Assembly: GCA_023488685.1 (NCBI GenBank)
Contig: JAMDDR010000433.1
Location: 1-64,000, forward strand
Direction of reading: 5' to 3'
Length of the DNA: 64,000 nt
Source of the DNA: Chloroflexota bacterium
GTDB taxonomy: Bacteria > Chloroflexota > Anaerolineae > J036 > Brachytrichaceae
Shown: in pieces, positions 18,853 through 28,891 of the stretch
Position numbering within the stretch: the first letter of the stretch is position 1
Layout of the letters: each line of letters opens with the position of its first letter
Notes under the pieces: generated by a model
Seen by the model: only the letters and a program-made list of their open reading frames with translations
The model's database searches: none
Told to the model about the DNA's origin: nothing
Made by a program: the position numbers and the translations under genes

Positions 18853-19501
18853 AGAGCGGGTTCAAAGGGTCCGTGTTATCGACGATCACATCGGCCAACG
18901 ATTGTGGATGGCATTGTGAAAGGTATAGCCGTTGGCCTGGCACATAGCGTTGCCAGTAACGCTCCCGCGCAGCTTCAACGCCACCAAGTGCCATGGCGTC
19001 GCGTTGGGCGGCCCGCTCGACAGTAACATCAAACGGCACATCCACGAATATTTTCACGTCCCAGTAATGGGTCAGCTCAGGACGCAGCAGGAAGATCCCG
19101 TCACACAGCAAGATGCCATCCACGGGCGCCTGGCGCAGGGGGGTGTCTATCGGCGCATCGGCGCGCAGGTCAAACGCCGCAGCGCGGTACTGCCGGTCGC
19201 CTCCTGGGCCGAGTGGCCCGAGCAGATTCCGGATAAAGGCATCGTAGTTGTACGAATCCAGGTAATAGCCCTCTGGCGAGTTCACACCTTGGCGGTAACG
19301 CTCGGTGCGCCGGTTGTGGAAACCGTCCACAGACGCACGGATGACCGGACGGCCGCGTGTCTGCAATGGCTGCACCAGTTTGTCCGCCAACGTGGTCTTG
19401 CCGGCTGCGTCCACACCGTCGACGGCGACGCGGAGTGGGTGAGGGCACTGCACGCTGACCAGGTAGGTGGCTGTTTGTTCGAGCAGGTCGGCGCGGCGCA
19501 T
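18818..19501 (-). CDS. Uridine kinase-like P-loop nucleoside kinase
   Basis: Walker A GVDAAGKTTLADKL; ASVDGFHNRRTERYRQG; DGIFLLRPELTHYWDVKIFVDVPFD. Confidence 0.85.
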   Translation of the reverse strand: MRRADLLEQTATYLVSVQCPHPLRVAVDGVDAAGKTTLADKLVQPLQTRGRPVIRASVDGFHNRRTERYRQGVNSPEGYYLDSYNYDAFIRNLLGPLGPGGDRQYRAAAFDLRADAPIDTPLRQAPVDGILLCDGIFLLRPELTHYWDVKIFVDVPFDVTVERAAQRDAMALGGVEAARERYWQRYVPGQRLYLSQCHPQSLADVIVDNTDPLNPLFTRCADARTRI

Positions 19502-19869
19502 CAGATCCAGTCGCTGTCGACCGTGCGTTCGTTGCGCACGTTGCCGGTGTTTAGCGTGGATTGTGGTTCGATCAACAGGACGTGCACCTCCTCCGCCGCG
19601 ACGGAGCAGTGCTCAACGCCTCTCGGGATGATGACGAATTCACCTGCCTCAAGATGGATGTCCTGGCTGCGTAGCTTGATGGTGAGCTTCCCTTTGATGA
19701 CCAGGAACAACTCATCCTCTTTCTCGTGGTGATGCCAGACGAACTCGCCTTTGAGTTTGACGAGTTTTACGTAGGCGTCGTTCAAGGCGCCGGTGATTCT
19801 GGGATGCCAGTAGTCCTGCACCAGGCCGAATTTCTGGGCGAGATTGACCTTCTTTATTTCTGTCTCCAT
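19501..19869 (-). CDS. Small cupin-domain protein
   Basis: METEIKKVNL...GEFVWHHHEKEDELFLVIKGKLTIKL...GEFVIIPRGVEHCSVA. Confidence 0.9.
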   Translation of the reverse strand: METEIKKVNLAQKFGLVQDYWHPRITGALNDAYVKLVKLKGEFVWHHHEKEDELFLVIKGKLTIKLRSQDIHLEAGEFVIIPRGVEHCSVAAEEVHVLLIEPQSTLNTGNVRNERTVDSDWI

Positions 19870-20094
19870 CGTGTTCGAGTGTAGCACGGGTGGTTGGTGG
19901 TTGGTGGCTAGTCGCTGGTTGCTGGTCGTTGCCAGCGGGCTGGTGTATGGCAATGCCCACATCCGCCATATCGAGAGCGAGTTGCCCGATGCGGTCGTGG
20001 AAGCGTCTGCAGGGTCCTTGCTCCACCGCGACACCCCATCATCCCCGCAGGGCGTCACCGGCGAAATGGCATAGGCAAACCCTATGCTATTTGA

Positions 20095-21261
20095 CTATAG
20101 GCTACACAGTTGGTAGTAACCCTGGGCCGCGCCCCACAACTGCTCCAGTTCACAGAATTCATCGGCAACATGCGCCTGTTCTTCGCGCCCTGGACCGAAG
20201 CCAATCGTGGGGAGATGCAGCATACCAGCGCTGCGCGCTGCGTTGGTGCAGAAAGCGTAATGGCCGATCGCGGGGTTTCCCAATGCGTGTTGTGCCGCAC
20301 GCACGAAGGCATCATCCGGGTCCATGCGCCAGGCGGGTTGGAATTTCAACATGGTACGGGTTGCGCCGGTGTAGGTCTGCATGGTTTCCGTGTCGATCCC
20401 CGCGTGTGCCTTGAACGTGGGGTCTGTGCGATGCAGGTGCTCGACGATCTGGTGGATTGGATCGAGCACATCGCGCTCGGTTTCACCTGCCAATAGCCGG
20501 CGGTCAACGCGGACACGGCACTGATCCGGCAATACCGACACACTGGGGAAGGGGTGGCTGATGATTTCCGTCGGTTCCAGGATGCCGTCGCCAAGCAGGT
20601 CATCGTGCGGCGGTTGCCACGCATTCAGTGCCAGGATCAGCCGCGCCATCTGCTTGAGCGCGTTCACGCCCAGGTATGGAGTGCTGGCGTGAGCCGGGAC
20701 ACCTTCCGTGGTGATGAACAGTTCGGCCCGGCCGCGCCCGCCGATATTGAGCTTCAGGTTGGTTGCTTCGCATATCACCACACATGCAGGCCGATATTCC
20801 GACAGCACGTCGGCAAGCGCCAACCCCTCGATCTGTTCCTCGGAGACGGATGCAGAGATAAACACGCTATTGCGGATTGCGCCATCCTGTTTCGCGTAGG
20901 CAGCTCCACACAGACATGCTGCCAATGCACCCTTCATATCGGAAGCGCCGCGCCCCCAGAGCCTGCCGGCGCTGACCTCAGCACCGAATGGGTCCTTGGT
21001 CCATGCTCCTGCCGCTGCGACGGTGTCCAGGTGTGAATCGAAGAGAATGCTGTTCCCATCCCCTTGGGCCTCTGAGGGGGTGGGGTCCAACCGTCCAATG
21101 ACGTTACCCAACTCATCGACGCGCACGTCATCGTAGTTCAGTGCACACATGGCATTCATGGCCACTTGCGCAACCGGGCCCTCTTCACCGGCAAGGCTCC
21201 TGACGCGAATCAGGTCGCGCGCCACGGCAATGATTTGTTGTTTGCGTTCGGCGGTGAGCAT
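20095..21261 (-). CDS. M20-family metallopeptidase (ArgE/DapE-like)
   Basis: ILFDSHLDTVAAAGAWTKDPFGAEVSAGRLWGRGASDMKGALAA; VSEEQIEG. Confidence 0.92.
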   Translation of the reverse strand: MLTAERKQQIIAVARDLIRVRSLAGEEGPVAQVAMNAMCALNYDDVRVDELGNVIGRLDPTPSEAQGDGNSILFDSHLDTVAAAGAWTKDPFGAEVSAGRLWGRGASDMKGALAACLCGAAYAKQDGAIRNSVFISASVSEEQIEGLALADVLSEYRPACVVICEATNLKLNIGGRGRAELFITTEGVPAHASTPYLGVNALKQMARLILALNAWQPPHDDLLGDGILEPTEIISHPFPSVSVLPDQCRVRVDRRLLAGETERDVLDPIHQIVEHLHRTDPTFKAHAGIDTETMQTYTGATRTMLKFQPAWRMDPDDAFVRAAQHALGNPAIGHYAFCTNAARSAGMLHLPTIGFGPGREEQAHVADEFCELEQLWGAAQGYYQLCSL

Positions 21262-21306
21262 ACAGGAGGTATTCTTTGGCTGGTTAGATCTTAGGTCCCG
21301 GTGTGC

Positions 21307-22485
21307 CTATTTCAAAAAGTCCTTGAGCTGGCGACTCCGCCGTGGATGGCGCAGACGTCGCAGCGCACGGCCTTCAATCTGGCGGATGCGCTCGCGCGTC
21401 AGTCCGAACTTCTGGCCCACCTCTTCCAACGTGTAACACTTCCCATTCACAAGTCCGAAACGCAGGCGCAGGATGCGTTGCTCACGAGGTGTGAGGGTGG
21501 AAAGGACCTGCTCGATCTTGTCACGCAACAGGCTCTCGAAGACAGCCTGGGATGGAGAGGGAGTGCTGTCGTCTTCAATGAACGCGCCAAATTCGTTGTC
21601 CTCTTCCTCGCCGACCGGCTGCTCCAGTGAAAGCGGGCGCCACGACACTTTCAGCATCCATTCCACTTTATCCAGCTCGATCCCCAGCTCTGTAGCGATC
21701 TCCTCCGCGTTTGGTTTTCGGCCTAAGACCTGCTCCATTTCATGCGCGGTTTTGTACAGGCGGCGGATGCGGTCGCTCATATGTACGGGCACGCGGATGG
21801 TGCGCGCCTGGTCCGCAATGGCGCGCGTAATGGTCTGGCGGATCCACCATGTCGCATAGGTGCTGAAGCGGAAACCCAGTTTATGGTTGTATTTCTCCAC
21901 CGCTTTCATCAAACCGAGATTCCCCTCCTGGATCAAATCCAGGAATGGCACCCCCCGGCCCATGTATTTCTTCGCGATGCTGACAACCAGACGCGTATTG
22001 GCCTTAATCAAATGTTCGCGCGCCAACCGGCCATCTTCGATGACCTGGGCAATATGCTCGGCCTCATCAGGTTTAAGGTGGTCGTTGGTCGAATCCAGGC
22101 GGGTCTTCGCGCGGTTGGCATGGTCAATCTTCTTGGCTAATTTTATTTCCTCGGCGTTTGTCAGAAGGGGGACACGTGCCATTTCGCGCAGATAGAGCCC
22201 GATACTATCGTCGGCGCTAATACTGGCGATATCATCCGTTTCTTCCTCATCGTCATCGTCGTCGTCGAGGAACAACAGGTCGGACTCGTCCTCGTCCTCA
22301 CCGGATAAATCCTGAACCTGTATGCCGGCTTCATTGAGGAGAGTGATGACGCGATCGACTGGATCATAGCTGTCATCGACATCCGGTAATAATTCCAAAA
22401 TGTCTTCGATAACGACATAGCCCTGTGTTTCGGCCTTTATCAACAGTGAAGCGACAATTTGATCTTCGTCGATCTGGTTTTTCAT
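21307..22485 (-). CDS. rpoD: RNA polymerase primary sigma factor (RpoD/SigA family)
   Basis: [49 protein letters not shown]; region 4 [26 protein letters not shown]. Confidence 0.95.
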   Translation of the reverse strand: MKNQIDEDQIVASLLIKAETQGYVVIEDILELLPDVDDSYDPVDRVITLLNEAGIQVQDLSGEDEDESDLLFLDDDDDDEEETDDIASISADDSIGLYLREMARVPLLTNAEEIKLAKKIDHANRAKTRLDSTNDHLKPDEAEHIAQVIEDGRLAREHLIKANTRLVVSIAKKYMGRGVPFLDLIQEGNLGLMKAVEKYNHKLGFRFSTYATWWIRQTITRAIADQARTIRVPVHMSDRIRRLYKTAHEMEQVLGRKPNAEEIATELGIELDKVEWMLKVSWRPLSLEQPVGEEEDNEFGAFIEDDSTPSPSQAVFESLLRDKIEQVLSTLTPREQRILRLRFGLVNGKCYTLEEVGQKFGLTRERIRQIEGRALRRLRHPRRSRQLKDFLK

Positions 22486-22556
22486 GTATGCACCGGCAAT
22501 CGGTCTACGATAGTGTTGTGGCGGACGCACTCACAACCTGGGCGACCTTCACAGCA

Positions 22557-23045
22557 TTACGACGGATTGCCCCTCCCTTGTTCGTCTTCTTCGTCGGCCC
22601 ACTTAATCGTGAGCCAATCAGAATTGTCTCCATCGACCAATTCCGCCAGTGTTTGTTTACCCTGGTAATTGGGGGAAATTGGGTTGATGGGGATGGCCAT
22701 AATGATCAGTTCGCGTATCGTGTTGGTGAGATCGATGTGACCGTCCTCCCGAACGCGCCAGTCTGGTTCGGGAGCATGGAAACCAGGCAACGTGAAGGCA
22801 ACGTCGTCAAGCGTAACCGAGAGAGGTAACTCGAACGTTTCGAGCGATCGAACACACTGCACCGTTGTCGCGGAATCAATAGTACCCTCAACGAGTACAC
22901 TGTCGTTTGTACGTGTAAACGTCAACTCCCCCCGCAAGTAAGCCACTTGGAGTTCGTCGTCGAGCCACGTGCGGCCTCGATCAAGCTGCTCTTTTTGGCG
23001 AGTGCCAACCGGCGCGCCTAGCAGATTATTCAGCCGGAAGCGCAT
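22557..23045 (-). CDS. DUF177 (YceD-like) protein
   Basis: VEGTIDSATTVQCVRSLETFELPLSVTLDDVAF ... DGHIDLTNTIRELIIMAIPINPISPNYQGKQTLAEL. Confidence 0.8.
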   Translation of the reverse strand: MRFRLNNLLGAPVGTRQKEQLDRGRTWLDDELQVAYLRGELTFTRTNDSVLVEGTIDSATTVQCVRSLETFELPLSVTLDDVAFTLPGFHAPEPDWRVREDGHIDLTNTIRELIIMAIPINPISPNYQGKQTLAELVDGDNSDWLTIKWADEEDEQGRGNPS

Positions 23046-23392
23046 ACTTCATCTTAACACGTCTTGATAGCGAGCGTCAATCACCATATCGTAATGACAA
23101 TCAAGCTTTAACATTGTGACAACGAATAATGGCATAGAATAGTCATCGATGCTCAATCGCGATTGCCTCATGGCAAACACGGGTCTAATCTTACAACAAA
23201 GCCAATGCCACTCCTCGCCGGGGCATGCCATGCATAACTACCTTAAATCTCAGCCGATTTTTAAGGTTGATCTTGCCCGTCTGCTTGATTGCACCAGCCA
23301 AATGCGTAGAATCGAGAGTCCCACAGGTGGCGCTAGAACAGTGGGCGAACTGTCCCTGATGCCACTGAGTCTTTATTGGGCTGGAGCCAATA

Positions 23393-24820
23393 ATGAGACC
23401 TGAGGAAGCATGGCAGTCAGCAGTTGGTGAAATCGAGGTCAACGTGGGGCGTGGGAGCTACACGACCTGGATCAAGTCAGCGCGTCTTGTGACATACGAA
23501 GATGGACAGTTCATTATTGGCGTACCGAATGGCTACGTCAAGGAGTGGATGGAGAATCGTATGTTGGGCCAGCTTAAGCGCATCCTGAGTGATCGAATGT
23601 CGCGGGGTGTGGATGTTTCATTCATGTTGCTCTCGCAAAATGGCTTGACACAAATGGCCGGACAGTCTAATCCACCCCTTGCAAATACAACGAATATAAG
23701 TGGGACGTCGAATCATGTCTCACAAGCGCAAACACATACGACGCGGTTTGCGCCGGACGACGTGGCGGCCTATGAGCTACGCGGCGCGCCTGGCAACGGC
23801 GACGGTCTACACCCGCGTTACACGTTCGAGACGTTCGTGGTTGGGTCCGGGAATCGTATGGCGCACGCAGCAGCGATGTCCGTGGCCGAACAGCCTGCCG
23901 ATCGCTACAACCCCTTGTTCCTTTATGGGGGATCAGGACTTGGTAAGACTCACCTGTTGCACGCCATCGGACACGCCGCCAGGCAGCGTGGACAGACCTG
24001 TTTTTACGTCACGTCTGAGACGTTCACGAATGAGTTGATCGCCGCGATTCGCTCCCAAAGCACCGAGTCTTTTCGCAATAAGTATCGCTATGTCGATATG
24101 TTGCTGATGGATGACGTCCAGTTCATCGCCGGCAAGGAAAGCACGCAGGAAGAATTCTTCCACACCTTTAACACGCTTTACAGTGCGAACAAACAGGTCG
24201 TTTTGACCAGCGATCGCCCGCCGAAGATGATGGTCACTCTCGAGGAGCGCCTGCGCAGCAGGTTCGAGTGGGGATTGATGACAGACATCGCGCCACCCGA
24301 CCTGGAAACACGCATTGCCATTCTGCAACAGAAGGCCGCGGTGCGCGGCATCAGCCTGGGGCCGGATGTGGTTGAATTCGTGGCTAAACAGGTTCAGAGC
24401 AACGTGCGTGAGTTGGAAGGCGCGCTCACACGGCTGATCGCAACCTCCGACATGATGGGGCGGGCCATCACGATCCAGTTTGCGCGCGATACCCTGGTTG
24501 ACTTGATGGGCCGGCGCGCGCACATCACACCGTCCCAGGTCGTTGAGACGGTATCGAAGTTCTACAACCTCTCCGTGCAGGAACTGGTGTCGGCCGCGCG
24601 CAACAGGGAGCTTGTGCAGCCGCGCCAGGTGGCGATGTACCTGATCCGGCAGGAGACGGACGCCTCACTGCCGGAGATTGGCAACCTGCTCGGCGGTCGC
24701 GATCATACCACCGTGATCCACGGTATTGAGCGCGTCAAAGAGCGCCTGGAAGCCGAGGATCAACTGCGCCGTGACGTCATGAGCGTGCGGGAGCAGTTGT
24801 ACATCAACGTGATGGCCTAG
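23393..24820 (+). CDS. dnaA: Chromosomal replication initiator DnaA
   Basis: [61 protein letters not shown]. Confidence 0.97.
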   Translation: MRPEEAWQSAVGEIEVNVGRGSYTTWIKSARLVTYEDGQFIIGVPNGYVKEWMENRMLGQLKRILSDRMSRGVDVSFMLLSQNGLTQMAGQSNPPLANTTNISGTSNHVSQAQTHTTRFAPDDVAAYELRGAPGNGDGLHPRYTFETFVVGSGNRMAHAAAMSVAEQPADRYNPLFLYGGSGLGKTHLLHAIGHAARQRGQTCFYVTSETFTNELIAAIRSQSTESFRNKYRYVDMLLMDDVQFIAGKESTQEEFFHTFNTLYSANKQVVLTSDRPPKMMVTLEERLRSRFEWGLMTDIAPPDLETRIAILQQKAAVRGISLGPDVVEFVAKQVQSNVRELEGALTRLIATSDMMGRAITIQFARDTLVDLMGRRAHITPSQVVETVSKFYNLSVQELVSAARNRELVQPRQVAMYLIRQETDASLPEIGNLLGGRDHTTVIHGIERVKERLEAEDQLRRDVMSVREQLYINVMA

Positions 24821-26853
24821 CCGGTCACGACGTCCGCGATGTCCACATACTCGTCGCGCACAACGGACGCGTCGTCGATGCCGAATATAGCCAAAACGTC
24901 GCCGATCATCTGTGCCTTGTGCTCCGCATCGCGGATGCTCCACGTGCGGCTCTTGATCTCGACGAAATAGCCGGGTTGCGCGGGGGTCACCATGCGGTCG
25001 ATGTTTATAAAAAACGTGTCATCGTCGTAAATCACTTCCCAACGCAGGCGGTCTTTTTCGATCGCAATTTCGCGCGACGGCTTGAAGTACTCGCGGTAGA
25101 AGCGCAGACTGCGGTCGGCCGGCGCGATGAAGCGCGAGCGTGACAGCAGGATGGAGTGCGGGTACTCGCGTTCCTTTTGCGCGCCGACCAGCGTCAGGCG
25201 GTAACGGCTGCTGACGATGTTGCCTTGTTCGTCCACCCGTTCATCCTCCCGGTAGCGCAAGCGTGTGTCTTCGTTGCTGAAGTGGAAGTAGGTGTCGAAC
25301 TGCCGGTAGTGGACGTGCCGGACCAGGTTGAAGTCTGTCCCATTGATTTTCGCGATGATCGGCGCCGGGTCGTCGACGTGCGCTTTCACCTGCACTTCGA
25401 ACGACTCTTCCTGCTGCAAACCGCCAATGGCGGCCAGTTTCTGCAGCACATCTCCTTCGCGCTCGATGAGGAAGTGGTCAATCTGTTGTGCCACCTCGTT
25501 TGCACGCGCACGGATGGCTGTTTCGTCCAATGACAGCAAGCGGCGCTCGCGCATCAGACACTTCCCGTTGACCCATACGTCGCGCACATCCGACGCTTTG
25601 CTGGCGTACACGATTTGGGTGAAGATACTGTTCGGGTTGCGCGATAATTGATAATATTCCGGCGTGTTATGCAAGGCGGCCATGTTTAGGACGATCACGT
25701 CAGCGCGCTTGCCCGTTTCAAGCGACCCGGCGAGGGTGCCGATATGTAATGCTCGCGCGCCCTCGATGGTCGCCATGGCGAGTGCTGTGCGCGCCGGTAC
25801 GACCACCGGGTCACGGGTACTTCCCTTCGCCAGCAGCGCCGCCAGGCGCATTTCTTCGAAATGATCCAGGTCGTTGTTGCTGGCCGGTCCATCCGTGCCG
25901 ATGCCCACATGCAATCCCGTCGCCAGCATTTGCGTGACGTTGGCAATGCCGCTGGCGAGCTTCAGATTTGCGGTGGGATTGTGCGCAACCGTGGCGCCGG
26001 CGCGTTGCAACGTACGCATCTCACCCTGATCGATCGCGGTGCAGTGTGCGGCGATGACCTTGGCTTCCAACAGGCCGTTTTTCTTCACCCAGTTCACGAC
26101 GGGCATGCCGTGCTCGCGTCGTGACTCCTCCACTTCCTGGAACGTTTCACTGATATGGGTGTGCAGCGGAACGTCATATTTCACAGCCATTTCCGCGCAA
26201 CGCAGCAGCAGTGCCCCGCTGCAGGTGTAAGGTGCGTGAGGGGCGATCACCGGCACGATCAGCGGATGACCTTTCCATTTTTGAATGAACCGTTCACATG
26301 CTTCCAGGCTCTCGTCCCAGGAGCCTGCGTCCGGGGTGGGGTATTGCATGATGGTCTGGCTGCACAGCGCGCGCATCCCCACCTCCGAAATGGCTTGCGC
26401 GATGGCATCTTCAAAATAGTACATGTCGTTGACACACGTCACACCGCTGCGCAACATTTCGGCGCAAGCCAATTGTGCGCCGAGGGTGACAAACTCCGGT
26501 GAAACGAAGTTGCGTTCAACGGGCAGCATATAGCCATAGAGCCAGACGTCCAGCCGCAAGTCGTCGGCCAGGCCGCGCAGCAAGGTCATCGGCACATGCG
26601 TGTGCGCGTTTATCAGACCCGGCATGACCGCACAGCCCATACAGTCCACCAGCTCTTGCGCATGGTATTGCTTAGTAATAACGTCCGCGCTCCCCACTGC
26701 GACGATCGAGTCACCCGATATAGCTACTGCGCCGTGTGGATAGAGGGTGAACGCGTCATCCATGGTGATGACAAATCCGTTCGTGAGAATCGTGTCAACC
26801 TGGGCAGGGGATCCTGTCTGCGCTGTCTGAGCTGTTTTGGCCAATTGAGACAT
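24817..26853 (-). CDS. Amidohydrolase (SAH/thioadenosine/chlorohydrolase family) fused to a C-terminal CYTH-like domain
   Basis: N-term MPGLINAHTHVPMTLLRGLADDLRLDVWLYGYMLPVE, VAHNPTANLKLASG, VGIGTDGPASNNDLDHFEEMRLAALL; C-term VQVKAHVDD..VRHVHYRQFDTYFHFSNEDTRLRYRED...YFVEIKSRTWS. Confidence 0.88.
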   Translation of the reverse strand: MSQLAKTAQTAQTGSPAQVDTILTNGFVITMDDAFTLYPHGAVAISGDSIVAVGSADVITKQYHAQELVDCMGCAVMPGLINAHTHVPMTLLRGLADDLRLDVWLYGYMLPVERNFVSPEFVTLGAQLACAEMLRSGVTCVNDMYYFEDAIAQAISEVGMRALCSQTIMQYPTPDAGSWDESLEACERFIQKWKGHPLIVPVIAPHAPYTCSGALLLRCAEMAVKYDVPLHTHISETFQEVEESRREHGMPVVNWVKKNGLLEAKVIAAHCTAIDQGEMRTLQRAGATVAHNPTANLKLASGIANVTQMLATGLHVGIGTDGPASNNDLDHFEEMRLAALLAKGSTRDPVVVPARTALAMATIEGARALHIGTLAGSLETGKRADVIVLNMAALHNTPEYYQLSRNPNSIFTQIVYASKASDVRDVWVNGKCLMRERRLLSLDETAIRARANEVAQQIDHFLIEREGDVLQKLAAIGGLQQEESFEVQVKAHVDDPAPIIAKINGTDFNLVRHVHYRQFDTYFHFSNEDTRLRYREDERVDEQGNIVSSRYRLTLVGAQKEREYPHSILLSRSRFIAPADRSLRFYREYFKPSREIAIEKDRLRWEVIYDDDTFFINIDRMVTPAQPGYFVEIKSRTWSIRDAEHKAQMIGDVLAIFGIDDASVVRDEYVDIADVVTG

Positions 26854-26962
26854 GTAAATGTTATAGCACAAGTCAAATGCGGAAGAGGTTGCGCGTGACA
26901 GGGTAGCCTGAAAAGACAGAGCGGGAGTATAATCCATTCAATTCAATAGATATCATCTCCAA

Positions 26963-27003
26963 GTTGAGAGCCGGCTGTGCTGTGTGGCACACCGGCTTTT
27001 TTC
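26963..27003 (+). terminator. Intrinsic-terminator-like hairpin, copy 1
   Basis: GTTGAG-AGCCGG-c-TGTGC-tgtgtg-GCACA-CCGGCT-TTTTT. Confidence 0.8.
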
Positions 27004-27033
27004 TGTACTGCGGTTGATACCTGGATTCTCCCT

Positions 27034-27072
27034 GTTGAGAGCCGGATGCGCAAAGAGCGCACCGGCTTTTTT
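27034..27072 (+). terminator. Intrinsic-terminator-like hairpin, copy 2
   Basis: GTTGAG-AGCCGG-a-TGCGC-aaaga-GCGCA-CCGGCT-TTTTT; same outer stem and GTTGAG leader as copy 1. Confidence 0.8.
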
Positions 27073-27125
27073 GGTTTTTCGGCGGCGCGTTTGCTTTGAC
27101 ATCCTGATCGGCGAGGCGAAAGGAC

Positions 27126-28043
27126 ATGACGAAGAAAGCATTATTTGCTGACTCATCGATATTGATGATCGCGGTGATCTGGGGATTTACCTTTCCCATG
27201 GTTAAAGGGGCGGTTGAAAATTTCCCGGTCTACTCCTTTCTCGCCGTACGTTTCGCCATTGCTTCCATCGCCCTATTGCTGCTCACGTGGCGTGGGCTGC
27301 GACACATACCACGCAAGTGGGTATTCTTCGCCCTGGCGACCGGCCTGATGAACTTTGCTGGTTTTGCATTACAGACCTATGGGTTGCAGACTGTGGCACC
27401 GGGGCGCACCGCTTTCATTACAGGACTGTATGGCGCGCTCGTGCCACTCATGCTGGCGTTGATCGGCCGGGGCAGGATCACGCGCGTCATGTGGGTTGCC
27501 ATCGTGCTGTCGGTGCTTGGCCTGACCTGCCTGTTCTGGCAAGACTTAACCTTGAGCTTTTCCACGGGCGACGGGTTGATCGTACTGTGCGCCTTTGCCT
27601 TTGCAGCGCAAATTGTCATGGTCGGCCTGTTCCCGAAAGAACTTGACCCCAAGCCCCTGGCGACGCTGCAGGCGTTGGCATGCTTCGGCGCGTCTGCCGT
27701 CTTTGCGCTGGTGAATGACAGGCCACTGCCGATGTTGCCCATGGACACTCTCGGGGCAGCGCTTTTCACGGGATTGCTCGCCACTGCCCTGGCGTTGGTC
27801 GTACAAACGTGGGCTCAACGTCACACCCCCACGACTCATGCGGCATTGATATTCTGCACCGAGCCAGTGTGGGGCGCCATTGCCGGTGTTGCACTGTTCG
27901 GGGAGATTTTTACGCCGCTGGCGGTCGTAGGATGTGGTCTGATGTTGGTTGGGATGGTGGCGCCTGATCTGGCAGGTACATTTCGCACCATCGTGCGCCG
28001 CCGTGCAACGGGGCCAGCGCCGATGGGCGTACCCGCACGCTAA
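27126..28043 (+). CDS. EamA/DMT-family transporter
   Basis: 10-TM pattern; ILMIAVIWGFTFPMVKGAVENFPVYSFLAVRFAIASI; HAALIFCTEPVWGAIAGVALFGEIFTPLAVVGCGLMLVGM. Confidence 0.92.
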   Translation: MTKKALFADSSILMIAVIWGFTFPMVKGAVENFPVYSFLAVRFAIASIALLLLTWRGLRHIPRKWVFFALATGLMNFAGFALQTYGLQTVAPGRTAFITGLYGALVPLMLALIGRGRITRVMWVAIVLSVLGLTCLFWQDLTLSFSTGDGLIVLCAFAFAAQIVMVGLFPKELDPKPLATLQALACFGASAVFALVNDRPLPMLPMDTLGAALFTGLLATALALVVQTWAQRHTPTTHAALIFCTEPVWGAIAGVALFGEIFTPLAVVGCGLMLVGMVAPDLAGTFRTIVRRRATGPAPMGVPAR

Positions 28044-28132
28044 GATCTGTCGCAACCCATCTTTTTCTCAGTAATTACTAAATGGTACCTTTTTAAATCC
28101 TGTAAAGCCCGTTCTCATAGTAGAATGCATTC

Positions 28133-28876
28133 ATGAGTGGTTTGCGCGATACAGGCTCAACATCAGGATCGATATCGCCAATTCAGGCCGCATTGTTGCA
28201 GGGAACAGGTCAAGTTAATGCTCGTATACTCCTGCGAGCTGCTCTGATCCACATTGGTCGTGGTGTTTCGGGTGACTTTGACATTACGATTGCACCCGAC
28301 GATACCCAGGTTTCCCGAGAGCACGCGCGTCTGATCCTGGAGGCCGGACGCTGGCTGCTCGAAGACTGCAGCAGGAACGGAACTCTGGTCAACGGCGAGT
28401 TAGTGCATCATCAGCGGGTTGTGCTGCGTGCCGGTGATCGTATTCAAATTGGGCGGACGTTTGACTATACTTTTCGCGATCTGAATGCCACTGACGATGT
28501 CGCCGTATCCGATGCCACGTCTGGATCCGGTGTCGTGGCGACCGCCCACGAGACACCACCGAGCAAAGTGGGCATCTGGATCAGCCCCAGCGCAGCCGTA
28601 TGGCGCGATGGTGTGGCTCTGTCGGCAAACTTGTCGCGGACTGAGTACCGGTTACTGAAATACCTGGCGAGGCGCCCGGGCGATGTATGCGATTATGACT
28701 CCACCATCCAGGCCGTATGGGGCGTGATGCGCGATAAAGACAGCCTGCACGAACTGATCTATCGCGTACGGCGAAAGATCGAGTCAGATCCTACTTCTCC
28801 GCGCTACCTGATCATCCGCGCGGGCATCGGCGTGGTTTTCTTCCCCCAGGGCAGCAACGGGGGCGCGACAGAGTAG
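28133..28876 (+). CDS. FHA domain fused to OmpR-type winged-helix DNA-binding domain
   Basis: IGRGVSGDFDITIAPDDTQVSREHARLILEAGRWLLEDCSRNGTLVNGELV; LSRTEYRLLKYLARRPGDVCDYDSTIQAVWGV...LHELIYRVRRKIE. Confidence 0.9.
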   Translation: MSGLRDTGSTSGSISPIQAALLQGTGQVNARILLRAALIHIGRGVSGDFDITIAPDDTQVSREHARLILEAGRWLLEDCSRNGTLVNGELVHHQRVVLRAGDRIQIGRTFDYTFRDLNATDDVAVSDATSGSGVVATAHETPPSKVGIWISPSAAVWRDGVALSANLSRTEYRLLKYLARRPGDVCDYDSTIQAVWGVMRDKDSLHELIYRVRRKIESDPTSPRYLIIRAGIGVVFFPQGSNGGATE

Positions 28877-28891
28877 ACCCCCAAGCGTCAC

